From Pyrrhosoma nymphula (lineage: Eukaryota > Arthropoda > Insecta > Odonata > Coenagrionidae), in contig OY754337.1 of the NCBI GenBank assembly GCA_963573305.1, positions 74,785,094-74,849,093 on the forward strand: a stretch of DNA of 64,000 nt. The letters are read 5' to 3'. Below are positions 33,940-45,035 of this stretch, one piece after another. The position numbers were made by a program, and so were the translations under genes. Positions within the stretch are counted from its first letter, which is position 1; every line of letters begins with the position of its first letter. The notes under the pieces are model-generated. The model had not been told where the DNA came from. It did not search any database and saw nothing but the letters and a program-made list of their open reading frames with translations.

Positions 33940-34594
33940 TTACCACCTCCTCTGCCTTCCGTCGTTTCCCGGGGAGAAAGGGCATGGGCATTCGGCTCTC
34001 ACGTGACCCTCTTCGCCGCACATCCAACAAAGCAGCCGATCTCTACTCCTCACCCCGTGTGTTGTGCGCCGCAACTCAGGAGCGGGGCCGCGGTTGTCTC
34101 CACCCAATACAGCGATTACTCGCAAGAATTCCAAGGACTCTTTCACTGTCTCCGACTTCTGTCTTACCGCGACCTCCAATTTTTCCTCGCGACCGCACCC
34201 TCGGCTCTCCACGCCGACTTCTCGTGGTCCCGCGGTGAGCGTCGCCGGCGCCAGTGCATTTACTCCCCTGGTGTATGACTCCGGCATCACCGTACTCGCC
34301 ATGGTTGCCGCCGCCGAATTGCATGCGAGGTTTCCGGATCGAAGAACAATCCTACCGACTGCGTCAATGTAGCGCCGGTTCGCAGGAGAAGGATTGGTCA
34401 GAGAAAACCACTTGTCTTGTTCAGAGCCCACACGGTACTATATTATTTTCTATCTTTTACAAAGATTCTCGGAGAGAACAACCGCCTGTCGGGGTCGTAA
34501 AAGTCCCCACCCATTCAGGGGAATTTCCCAGTGTCCAACCAACCGCGCGCCCCTCGCCGACGCACTGCCGTCTCAAGCCGCTAGAGAATCATTT
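33940..34594 (-). pseudogene. Ty3/gypsy-like gag C-terminal part with zinc knuckle
   Basis: The 163-codon minus-strand frame (34431-33940) ends with LLCWMCGEEGHVRAECPCPF, a CX2CX4HX4C zinc knuckle as in retroviral and retrotransposon nucleocapsid. It lies just upstream of the protease segment in the same orientation, the normal gag-protease order. Upstream (34432-34594) the frame is broken. The gag stops at the Harbinger insertion; further gag-like sequence appears beyond that element at 43052-43400. Confidence 0.75.
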
Positions 34595-34825
34595 AAAAGG
34601 TGAGATTACAAAATAATCTCCCTGGAAACTTACCACCAGGGGGGCTATGCCTGAGTTTTCATTCGCATGCGAGTGAGTGAAAACCGAGGGGTCACGTGAC
34701 CGTTTCTCGAACGACGGGTGAATTTGGTATGCTTGAGTCGGAGGAGTGCACTCGTACGTACGAGAATTCACTCACTCACTCAAAGCCAGTGAAAACCTTC
34801 TCGTACGTGCGAATAAACAACAAAC

Positions 34826-37800
34826 ATGGCGCTGGCATTGTTACGCTTGCAAGTGTTTGAAGATTTAGAAGAGGAAGAACAAGCGGCACAAGGAGTTCCT
34901 CGGGAAATACGGGAACGGAAATCGCCCTTTGAGTTAGACGATTCAAAATTTATTAAATTGTATCGTCTAACTAAAGCTGTGACCACGGAACTAATCACAG
35001 ATTTAACTCCGTTTATGAGGGCACCTTCGCGATCATCAGCTCTAAGCATCGAAATAAAGGTTATTTTCATTTATTTTAATTTTGTCATATTGACGTATTG
35101 TACTTTAATATTTGCAGTTAATAATATTAGTTTTTACAGCGAAAATAGAGAAAGAATTGAAGTAAATGTGAAATAATTAACGCCATTAAAAATGATGGCA
35201 GATATAAATCGTTTTACCTTTCCGAATATTTTTTATATATTTTTTTCATTTGGTGTTTTTCTGACTTCATAAAAATCACATTATGTTTCGTACCTCGGCC
35301 AGTTGACATTCGGCGTACTTACAATTACTTACTTGTTAGTATTCAGTAAGCTGTAATTTAATGTATGTTTTACGTGGCGTGTTTGTTTTCTCACAAATAC
35401 TTCACCTTCCTCTATCTTCCAAAGTATTTTTAGAATAAGAAATTAGTGGAGCACATTCGTTAAGAAGTTATTAATAGTGGAACAATTATTCGCCATAGTG
35501 GCGATGAAATGTAGAACACATAGTTATCGCTGAACATATTTGTAATTTGGTAGAATATGATAACACGTTGTGATTAAATAGGTTTTGGCAGCACTAAGAT
35601 TCTTCACCGGTGGTCCATATCAGGGATATGTAGGAGGAGACGAATATACAGGAATGGACCAGTCGTCCGTGAGTAGAAGCATAGCAGAGGTAGCCGCAGC
35701 AATCACCACTCATTTGATGCCACAGTGGATTACCCTCGATTTGTCCCGAGAATCTGTGGCGGAACTGAGGCAACAGTAAGTTTTCATTGTGTTTATGAAT
35801 GCTAATAAAAAGATGAGCAACCTGTTGAAAAATTCAGATGTATCTCGAAAAAACGAATTAACTATACTTTCCCATATATTTTAACTAGTTGAAGGCATTT
35901 CCAGTTTACACCTTTGGTGAAACTAAATTACCCTGAGGCATGTATTGATGAAAAAGTTCATTCCAATTTCTCGTAGCCTGCCTGAATCAAGAGTAATTCG
36001 GAGAGTTAACAAGAATATTTCAGCAGGGTGTTCTTTACCAAGCTCTCTTTTGCTTTCCTAATGATGTCATTCATCACACTTTCCTGATTCATTAGAATTT
36101 CCAGCACTGGTTGAATTTCATTTTACATTTCAGATTTTTTGCCAAGTATGGGTTTCCTGGTTGCATTGGGGCCATTGATTGCACTCATGTGGCGATTATT
36201 GCTCCACCAGTGAACCATCCACAATATATGGAGAGACAATATTTTAACCACAAACGGTTCCACTCCATTAATGTTCAACTGGTAAGATACCCTTTCTGCA
36301 TGAATTTTATCACTTGCTATTCAATTTTAACACCTTTACTATGGGAACTGTTTTCCTCCACATAGGTTTGTGATTCATCAATGAGAATACTGAATGTGAA
36401 TGCCAGATACCCTGGGGCAACCAATGACAGCTTCATATACGCCAACTCTAATTTAAGGCAGGGGTTGCTTGCAATGCAGAGGGAATTCAACACAAATGCA
36501 TGGCTAATAGGTAAAGTTTCAGTTAGCTGCCTCTAACAAACCTCAAATAGCCATTTAAAGATACAGTAAAGAAACTCTGATGAAGCTTCTTTTCAATAAA
36601 ACTATATCTTTCCTTAGGAATAACCTATATTCTATTTATTTCCAATTAACTCTGACAATGTGCTGGATTTTACTGATTCTTTGATAGCCAGTGATGGTTT
36701 CACGAAAATGTTCATACCAGTCTTAAAACTGATGAGTAGGCATAATATTAATGACCTCTCTCTGCTGAAATTTTTGTATTACAAGTCTGGCTTTATAGAG
36801 TCTTTCCTCCCCAACATCCTCCTTGGTGAGCATTCACTAAGTATCTAGGCAATCTACACCATTTGCTGTACAAGCAATTTTCAACGCTACATATCTATTT
36901 AAATTTGGACAACTTATAACTAACCTTCCTTAACTTCTCTATGCTGTATGGCTCTAAAATTGATTGGCATACAGCCTTCATCAGTACCAAATGTCAATAT
37001 AGCTTCTTAACTTTCATCAAAGCACATCACATGATTATTTGGCCACTTTTTAGAAATTTCTTTTAATCCCTTGTTTCTTTTCCACTAAATGTAACTGATT
37101 TTCCCATTTGAACACTATTAATCTCAAAGTTTTAACCATTCCCATAGTCCTTAGTATTACTTACATTTCCCTCTTTTCTTTTTCTGGTGGTTTCCTTCTT
37201 TCAATTGCTTTTCTTCATCATCATCTAGATAGTCAAGTGGCTGGTACATTGCCTCATCTCTTTCTCCCATTCTAATTTTTTCGTAATAATAACTTTCATA
37301 CCTGTCCCCAGACAGGTTTCAGGATCGCTCAGCTTATATCCTCCCACATTATACCCAGTCATAGTAATTTTAATTCCTTCATTACCCAATTTGTGTCACT
37401 ATTCTTTTGGTTCGTAGTTGTTTGCCAGACATGAAATATTCTGTTTATCAAGTTTGAAGAACAAAATACTCTATCCCTAACAATCTTTTTCACAAGAAGA
37501 CCTTGCTCCTTGTACCATTACATACTCTTGCTAGTCACATAGTACTTCATAGCATAGTTTAAGTAACAGCTAAATAGGAATATTATAATATTTAGTAGTT
37601 AATGCTGTAATGTAATAAATACAATAGTAGTTCATACTTTTAGGCATTAATTTTCAAAATGAATGTAATTTTCTTTGGTAGGAGACAGTGGATACCCCTT
37701 AGAGACATGCCTCCTGACCCCAGTACCAGGCAATGTTGAAGTTAATTCCCCTGAAGACAGGTACAATCGAAGCCTTTGTAGAGCAAGGAGCATTGTTGAA

Positions 37801-38076
37801 CAGTGCAATGGGGTTTTGAAGGCAAGGTGGCGATGTCTCCTAAAGCACCGAGTCCTGCACTACATGCCAGAAAAGGCCAGCAATATCATTAACTCCTGTT
37901 GTGTCCTTCAAAATATGTGCCTGGCACGAAATGTTCCTCCACCTCAAGAACCCCTTATTTTACAAGAGGAAGACAACTTGGTAAACGAAAATGTTTTAGA
38001 AAATGATAGGGCCCTAAATATGCGCCCAGCAGGGAGAATGCTGCGTGATAATATTATTAGGCACTATTTTAGCTAA
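34826..38076 (+). CDS. Harbinger DDE transposase (HARBI1-like nuclease), five exons
   Basis: Predicted exons 34826-35059, 35582-35775, 36134-36281, 36366-36510 and 37682-38076 total 1116 nt and give 371 residues without a stop. All introns are GT-AG (358, 522, 84 and 1171 bp, not in order). The start follows AACAAC and precedes MALALLRLQVFEDLEEEE. Exon 1/2 joins to the typical VLAALRFFTGGPYQ helix region. The catalytic triad is visible: D158 in GAIDCTHV, D213 in YPGATNDS, and E280 in RSIVEQCNGVLKARW. GDSGYPL follows the exon 4/5 junction, and LLTPVPG comes next. Length fits the family (about 350 aa). The enzyme cuts the transposon ends in the nucleus and works with the Myb-like partner encoded at 39954-42612. 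Exon borders are my prediction from frame continuity and family motifs. Confidence 0.9.
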
Positions 38077-38789
38077 GTCTCTGAATGAATTAATGCTTTT
38101 GGAAAATGGGGAAATGGGAATGATAAGAAAATGAATAAATATTTTTTCAAATTCTTACTTTTTTAATTCATATAAAATTTCCACATTTTATACGCACATA
38201 TCTTATCCTTGATAACTGTGGCTGAGCTAACCATCCAAACAATGTAGTTGAAAATTCTAACCTGGGTATCATACTGAGAAGAATTCACTCAAGCATAAGG
38301 CATTTCAGCAAACTATGCATTGATGCATGATAGTCAAAATTCATTCCTCATGATTGATCAATGACAAAAGAAGTAAGGTAGTAATAAGTAAGCTATAAGT
38401 GTATCACAAAGAGTTTTTCTGTAGTTCAGAGTGTCATGATCTAATTGGAAGGTGATGACAAAATTTAACTGATAAACTCACTCTCAAGTCTCCTATTCCT
38501 CCACGGTGAACCGTTGGCTCCTCTAATTGACAGTGAGGCAGGTATGGATAGAGTGATGGTGACCATACAATAGAGGGATACTCGAGAATAGGGTGGATAA
38601 AAGTGCAATGTAAGATCTTCTAATTATAAATATTATCAAAATCTCTGAAAATGAAACCCATAGTTTTTTTGTAGCTTTTACAATTATTGACTGGATATGG
38701 TATGGAAATGTCAGGAAGGAATCAAAATGTTTCACCCAAGTCTACTAACTCTAAAGATTGCAGCATTACTTAATCAATAATTATATATA

Positions 38790-39560
38790 ATTGGAATCTT
38801 AGTAAAAGTTATTACATTACATTTTATTGTGTTTCATACCATGAAGTTATCCATACACCACTTTTCCAATTAGTAGACAATTTTGCAATCTGTTACAATC
38901 CTAAAGTAATCAAATCAAGTCAAACATTTTTAAATCATCAGTGTACAGTAAGTATTTAAATATGTATATGTAAAGGAAAGCTGATATCATTAATATACAT
39001 ATATATTAGAATCAGAAGTGGTCCCAAATGTGACCCTAGTGGTAGTCCAGAATTGGTAGTAAAGACAAGAGGACAGAACTCCACATTCACTTTAACATAC
39101 ATGTTCCTATCATGTAGGTAACTCTCAATCCAGGCCAGAAGTTGTACAATTGTACATGTATACCATATGCTTCTACTTTTGCTGTTAGAATTTTATGATT
39201 AATTTTATCAAATGCTTTTGAAAAACCTGTGTAAACTGAATCAACATGGTAATGCTGAGACATGTAATCAATTATGCATTCTTGATATCAAAGGCACGAC
39301 ATGGCCGAAATCCATGTTGCTATTCCACTATCAATGAGTTCAAGTCAGGAGTTATTTTGTCTAAAATTATGTTCTGAAGAACTTTGTCACTACAGATTGT
39401 TTTCCAATTGGTCTTTTAGTTGAACACATTAGTTTTATCACCATTTTTGAAGATGGGCACAACATAACTAGTCTTAAGTGCACTTGGGGCTGTGCCACTT
39501 TCCTGGATTAAAAAAAAAATATGAACAGAGGGTAGGCTAGGAAATGAGAACAACTTTTTA
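38790..39560 (-). pseudogene. Degraded LINE reverse transcriptase nested between the Harbinger genes
   Basis: Minus strand, in order: SYVVPIFKNGDKTNV (~39472-39430), QHGFRPCRAF (~39325-39290), FSKAFDKINHKIL (~39227-39187), SGLPLGSHLGPLLIL (39051-39007), YINDISFPL (~38998) and the decayed DCNRLQ segment (~38900). These are reverse transcriptase motifs 1-4 of a Jockey/CR1-type LINE (GFRPGRS, DFSKAFDKVNH, SGVPQGSHLGPLLF, INDI). Many stops and frameshifts are present. It lies outside both Harbinger coding regions, so the host element could keep its function. Confidence 0.78.
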
Positions 39561-39953
39561 ACACAATTTGCAGGAATATTATCAGGACTAGTACCCTGTC
39601 TTAGATCTAGATGAGATAGTTAATGATAATGACCTTACAAGAATTATTATAGAGGGTGTCTGAGCCCAATTAATATTGACCAAGTATCGAGGTTTACAAA
39701 ACCAGAGGCTTTGAAATTTAATAATTCCATTGAATATTCAGCTCAATCGGAGTGTTCAAGCACACATCAAAGTGAAGGGCAGGATGACAATTTTCACAGG
39801 CAGTAAACGGCTCGCACACAATATCATAGCGTAATTTGTCTGAGTATGTGAATACCAAATCAAGATGATATTCTGTTAAGTTAATTTCATAGGTAGGTAC
39901 AGGAATCAGAAAGCAAAAAATGGGAATTGCCAAGAAAAAGAATATCTCAATGC

Positions 39954-42612
39954 TCACTTCTTTAATTGTGCCAATATACTTTCCAACACATCCATCATTC
40001 TCACCCCAAATCTCTCCATTACTTCCACCTTCCTCCTTTCCAATATCACTCTTTCCTCCTTCAGTTCCAATTTCCTCTCTTCTAAAACCAACTTTCTCTC
40101 CTCCAGCAAAATCTTCTCCTTCTCCACCTGAACTAATTTGTCTGCTGCATCCCGCGACCTTTCCATGTAGTTTTCTGAGAGTAAAGAACAAGAACCAATT
40201 AACTCCAGTGGAGTTAGTAACAATTATGTCCCTTAGCATGCAAAAGAAGGCAAGTATGAGATTTTTCCATAATTAGCAAGAGCAAGAGAAGGTAACCATG
40301 AGGCCTTTCTTGACACCAGCACATTGGCTTATCTTGAACACTATTTGACATTCAGTCTTCATGACTGAAAGTTGAGAAATCTTAAGGATTACAAATCTTA
40401 AATCTTAGAATAGAGAAACATGCAAAGTAAAGACCATTGGAACTATGTATTCAAACAATAGAAATGTGTGGCATTTTATTGTTGGGTTTGACTAATACTC
40501 AAATATGTGACATATGTCTGGTGAATTAGAGACTACTGACTATTTCACTGCTAACACTCACTCTCTATTCTCCTCTTTTTCGCTGGAGGGCGGATAGGGG
40601 TATTTTCAGCTGGTGATGGGGCCGTTAGAGTTATAGTTTGGGATGTGGTGGGGGTACATGATGAGGATTCAGTAGGAGGGGTACTGGGATGAGGTTCTGA
40701 AGCTGAGGGTAAGGGTATTGAGGGGACAGTGGGTATGGGTACTTCAACAGTTGAGGCGGGTGAGTCAGGGATCGTGAATGTAACTATGTTTCCTATTTCG
40801 TTTCCCTGTAAAAATAAATAATTCGGTTTGAAAATATAGGCATGAAATAAATTCATAATGAGCACTACTGACATATTACTAAAATGACTGAAATTCACAT
40901 TTTTTAAGATGCATTATCTTCATATTTTCCTTACCAAAACCATAACTCTACTCTCACTTGTGTTTTCATGCCCCATCACAGCATTTCTCCCAACAAGTGA
41001 GTAAACCCTCCTATGGAAGTCATCCATCTCCTTCTCCACAGGAGGGCCACCACCAGTTTTACCGCCCTCACGAGCCAGGGCAGACGCCTTGGCTTTGGTG
41101 GCCGTTTTAAGGTCATGCCAACACTGAAAAAAAGAATTAGTCATGAGATTAAACAAACTATTTTCACTATTGCACATTTGGCAATATAATAACCCCTACT
41201 ATCGACTCCTAAAAAGTGTAGGGTTTTAGTATCCACATGCTTTATTTACTAATTATTAATTCAAGAGAAGAACATATGAAAGCCTCATAATTTTTGAATA
41301 ATACTTAATTTAAAAAAAATACTAGAATTATCACTGAACTGAGCATTGAACATAACCACCCTGCAAAATGCCAAATCTAACGCGAATGAATAAATCAACA
41401 TGAGAATAAACCGTGCTATTATTGGTGCCATAAACATCTTGCAGTACAGTGGTACACAAATTGAAATAATTAACTGAGCTCACTCAAAGAATTCATTGAA
41501 GTCAAAGTTAATAAATCCACTTAGCAACTTTTTTGACTTAATACATACAACAATATTATATAGATAATAAACAAAATTTGCTATCAATCTGCCACAATTC
41601 GGTCACCATGCCCATGGAAACTGACTGAAATTGTAGCAGGTACCAAAATATTTTATCCCTCCTAAAAACCTGATCACACAGAATTTGGTTCGGTATGCAT
41701 ATTAAAGGAAATATGTATAATTTTATATTGCCGCGTTCAAGTTTAATACTAATGGCTGAATAAGCAATGAAGAATTTGAAATAATACCACACAACATGCG
41801 TTGCATAAAAATTACACCTAAGTAGGTTAAAGTCATTGAGCAAACGTAAAAAGTGACGCTCGTTTTTTTAAATATATATTCCTGTGGAAGATCACACTAG
41901 TGAAACCTAAACTACACATTAATGCAATGCGAGATAAACTATAATCAAAGGGCTTAGAGACAATTTCTTCAAAGTAAATATCATTGCTACTTATGAGGTT
42001 TATTTGAGCACCAATAGGCCTTCCTAAGGTGTTATGAATAAATAGAATCAACGAACACCAACTAGGTATGTACCACATATTGTAGAAGACGCGCGTGACA
42101 CACATATGATAGAACATAGTAACATCAAGAAACCATTAAATCAATAAACAAAAACATGAAATTGCTATGAAAAAAAAACGGAATATTTGAAATTTATGAA
42201 AATAATTACTTGCGATCAAATTATCGCCACCATACCTGCAATGCACTTTTCAACAGAAGCGCAAGTAACAACAATCGCATCCCAATTGCTGAACTTTATG
42301 AAATATCGTCTCAAAATAACGCACTGTATAACAACATATGCTCTCACCTTCCTCCACTCCTTCCACGATTTCCTTACTCCGCAAGCATTTAATTTGTTGC
42401 TCAATTCCTCCCAAAGCTTCATGGCGTCCTTTGCGCCATGCGGGGAGGAAACTTTGCCCGTGGCAAGAGCTTTATTGCCTGCAATAGAAAACATAGTGGT
42501 ATAAAAAATGTTAAGAAAATTAACATTTCAATGCAAGCATTACCAATTACTTACTTTCAATAAATTGAAGCAGCATGTACTTCTGCTCCTTGTTTATTTT
42601 TCCTCCCGACAT
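39954..42612 (-). CDS. Harbinger accessory Myb/SANT-like DNA-binding protein, five exons
   Basis: Predicted exons on the minus strand: 42612-42555, 42478-42348, 41123-40935, 40805-40562 and 40174-39954. They total 843 nt and give 280 residues without a stop; all introns are GT-AG. Residues ~5-75 form the Myb/SANT-like trihelix domain (KEQKYMLLQFIE, LWEELSNKLNACG, SWKEWRKCWHDLK). A GGGPP segment follows (residue ~85). Residues ~135-205 are Pro/Ser/Thr-rich, then a basic KKRR at ~204 that could act as a nuclear signal. Residues ~215-262 form a charged coiled coil (KEKILLEERKLVLEERK). In Harbinger elements this partner binds the ends and carries the transposase into the nucleus. Without the last splice the frame would end SEC at 40551; the GTGAGT donor at 40561 makes the five-exon form likelier. 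Confidence 0.85.
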
Positions 42613-43051
42613 TGCTTCCCGGTGCCTTCTTCAGGGTTTCAAGGTGAAAGTGGAAATAATTTCGGCGTGCTCTTAGAACGTCATTAGCAGCATTGTTGAA
42701 TTCCCGGAAAATATGGTGAATACAGAAAGGTAGGCGATGATTGGGTGCCCGCTATCCGGAAGTCGTACCTACCCCTACCCTACCTGTGTTGCCACGTCTT
42801 GAAACACGAATCTCCCCTCTCCCGCGTCCTCCTCTTCACTCCTCCCTTCTCGCTCGCACATTGTTGCCATGTTTTTACGCACGACTCCTCTCTCACTCGT
42901 CCACCTCTCTTCGTAGTTACCTCGGGCATACCGAATTTCGTCTCGAACGCTCGTCGGGCGAGATCGCCCATTCGAGTTTCACGGCTCCCTCACATACGAG
43001 TGAGAACTCGGGCATAGCCCCCCAGGGGGATTATTTTGTGATCTCACTTAA

Positions 43052-43400
43052 GTGGGAAGCACGTCATAAAATACGGAAAAATACGTCATTTTTTGTAGTT
43101 TCACTCCACCACCCAGGTAGCGTGACCGCCTTCGGCTCTCAAGTGGTGATCCGCAGGTCTTTTCGTTGACTTACCAGCTCTTTCGCGTGACTCACCAGCT
43201 CTTTCGAGTGACTCACCAGCTCTTTCAACTCTTGACCCGTATCTTTCGACTCTTGATCCGTTTCATTTATCTCCACCTTTCATTAGTTTCCAACCCACAT
43301 GTCTTAAGGAACGTGAAATGGAGCCACCATCGTTTCTACGAACCTTGGCTGATCGTGAACTGATCACTTATAGGGCGAAACGGGCCTCCCGCCTTCCCGT
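43052..43400 (-). pseudogene. Probable gag N-terminal part of the split gypsy-like element, with heptad repeats
   Basis: The minus strand reads ETDQESKDTGQELKELVSHS followed by two more KELVSHA/KELVSQ units, a heptad coiled coil as often found near the start of retrotransposon gag. At the DNA level this is a 21 bp tandem repeat (43167-43187, 43188-43208, 43209-43229, with two decayed units to ~43260). It adjoins the 3' border of the Harbinger, whose other side joins gag sequence at 34594. I infer one retroelement interrupted by the transposon. Frame breaks are present and the link is not proven. Confidence 0.45.
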
Positions 43401-43408
43401 AAAGAGCT

Positions 43409-43441
43409 ATTAAAAAGGTGAGATTACAAACTAATCCCCCA
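43409..43441 (+). mobile_element. Extra solo Harbinger terminal repeat
   Basis: TTAAAAAGGTGAGATTACAA at 43410 followed by ACTAATCCCCCAGG repeats the outer ~30 bp of the 5' end at 34594-34625, in the same orientation, 360 bp beyond the 3' end of the full element. The sequence after it is LINE-like, so only a tip is left. It indicates a second, truncated copy or related MITE. Confidence 0.65.
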
Positions 43442-43442
43442 G

Positions 43443-43600
43443 GAAGACCGATACATAGGTTGGCTAAAGCTGGTTATGAAACAGAAGAGCTACAAGGGCA
43501 TAAATGAGTTATCAGGGCGACAGGATAGATTAGCGGGCTGCAGTCAACCAATCACACCATTGAATCACTAATGATGACGATGAGATGTAAGTTTGATCAC
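43443..43600 (+). repeat. LINE 3' end fragment
   Basis: Reads GDRID, stop, RAAVNQSHH and then an ATGATGACGATGAGATG tail. I recall the LINE 3' terminus DRxxWRAAVNQSxD with an (ATG)n-like tail from insect LINEs. A short, 5'-truncated piece starting at the solo Harbinger tip. Confidence 0.42.
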
Positions 43601-43985
43601 TGTCAGTATTAAAATTAATATGTGGAATTTGAATAAAGAAACGTTATAATCACTAATGTACCTTTGACTAACTCGTGAAAGCAGACGGTTATGAAAAAAA
43701 AATTATCATTGAAGTGAGAAAAAATATTCAGTTTGTATTTGGCGAAATATATCATGTCGAAACACTTGCCGCCTTCTCGCTGATAACGTGCATTACACGA
43801 ATAGGAGACATCAGCATCAACGATTATATCATATAGATCTGTGGTACATTTAGTTGTGGCAGTTACTCCGGCTAGGAGGAGGATATATGTCCATTCGCAT
43901 CACATTGTTAATTAGGCTTGGGTTATAATTAGCATTAAAATTATTAAACTCGATGGTTTCAGGCTTCACTTAGTGAAAATCCATT

Positions 43986-44128
43986 CTAAAGAATCAAATG
44001 AAATGGTACTTTTTTCACAGTTTATTTCTATAAGTCGACCGGTTTTGTCGCATGTCGCCTATGCGACGAAACCTGTCGACTTATAGAAATAAACTGTGAA
44101 AAAAGTACTATTTCATTTAATTCTTTAG
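43986..44128. repeat. Palindrome with 68 bp arms and hammerhead-like half core
   Basis: Arm 43986-44053 pairs with 44061-44128 around a 7 bp loop (GTCGCCT), with about five mismatches. Each arm ends inward with GTCGCAT/ATGCGAC; on the plus strand ATGCGAC is followed by GAAAC and then ATAGAAATAAAC. The layout parallels the 8.9 kb foldback: two inverted copies of a stem-GAAAC-poly(A) cassette head to head. No clear target duplication was found. Confidence 0.6.
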
Positions 44129-44690
44129 TAAAATAATTGACCACATTCGTAATGTATCGCTAAGTTATCGAAGTATAATGTTTCAATTCTATAATTGCGC
44201 TATTTAAAGATGGAGTGCTTTTTCTTCATTCCTTTCACTCAATCCTTAGTAATCTTTACTACTTAATGTTCTTGTATTATTTTTGATCTAGCTTTTCAAA
44301 AGCTTTATTTTCACGAGCCGCCTACACGGTTTTCTAGTAGAAGAATCTCTCACAGAAGCTTTTAAGGCCGTTTAACACAGTAAATTTTATTGTGAAAATA
44401 TTTACATGTACTGTAAGGAAAATTGCACCTTGTAAAGTGGTAAGTTGTAAGGATACATGTACGATTGTCTGAATGGCTGAACGGAAAATAGGATCCGCTC
44501 CAATTTCATTCAGACAAGTATACAACTTCATCTAGTTTTCATTATTTTCACCGATAACTCACATAGATCAACAAAAACAGCAATACGAGAGCTAATCTGA
44601 AATAAAACGGATTAATCACCTTTAGTGAACCTTGCATTGAGATATAAGCCGAATCTGGTTCGTTTAATCATGATTTGTACACAATTTCCT
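44129..44690. other. Unassigned AT-rich stretch
   Basis: Nothing recognised apart from short AT-rich frames. Confidence 0.4.
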
Positions 44691-45035
44691 TTTTATAGCT
44701 GTATGAACAACCCACCTCTCCAAGGGAGATGCAACGTCCCTCCTCGGGGTGTCTTCCCGCACGATATTGTTCATTACAAGCTCCAGTAGTTCCCGGATAC
44801 AATCTTCTTACATTCGCATGGAATTGTGAAATTCTTCACTGTCCTCAAACATCAGCTTTTGCCGCACTATATTCAGCATTCCCCTGCCTCCCTCTCTCCT
44901 CCTAAACCTCTTTCTCGTACAAATTCTCCTCCACTGATTCCTTCTGTCCATTAAGCCTACAGCTCGAATGGCTGTACCAATCACTGCTGGAGCTGTGGCA
45001 ATGTTTTCAGCTACGTTCGCATCCATAATGGTCAA
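44690..45035 (-). pseudogene. Second Harbinger-type transposase, N-terminal fragment
   Basis: Minus-strand frame from 45028 reads RRNQWRRICTRKRFRRREGG, GMLNIVRQKLMFEDSEEFHN, SMRM, a stop at 44808, then in the same frame CIRELLELVMNNIVREDTPR and RDVASP. This is the N-terminal region of ALP1/HARBI1-like transposases (WVRPW...GA...L..EL.LED...F.NF.RM....F..LL..V.P.I...DT..R.AI). Sequence differs clearly from the intact copy at 34.8 kb, so it is another lineage. The catalytic domain is absent. Confidence 0.65.

Larger units (their letters stand above)
34594..43051. mobile_element. Complete PIF/Harbinger DNA transposon, 8.45 kb
   Basis: The element spans 34597-43048 with TAA on both sides (34594-34596 and 43049-43051), the TWA-type duplication of PIF/Harbinger. 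The inverted ends share GTGAGATTACAAAATAATC (5') against GTGAGATCACAAAATAATCC (3', complement), then GGGGCTATGCC, GAGTT and CATTCGCATGCGAGTGAG-like sequence; weaker similarity continues ~150 bp inward (GGTATGC). The 5' end has an extra ~15 bp (AAACTTACCACCAGG) relative to the 3' end. Inside are two convergent spliced genes, a DDE transposase and a Myb/SANT-like protein, plus a degraded LINE between them. This two-gene layout is diagnostic of Harbinger. Confidence 0.92.

Noticed and set aside
33735..34616. Several plus-strand frames of 100-167 codons
   Set aside because: They are antisense shadows of the gypsy-like gag and protease on the minus strand.
39718..40276. 173-codon (minus) and 118-codon (plus) frames overlapping the coiled-coil exon
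   Set aside because: They are shadows of the accessory-gene exon at 39954-40174, whose Lys/Glu-rich coiled coil gives open frames in other registers.
43167..43260. CRISPR-like array
   Set aside because: The units are contiguous 21 bp tandem repeats without spacers, in a eukaryotic retroelement.
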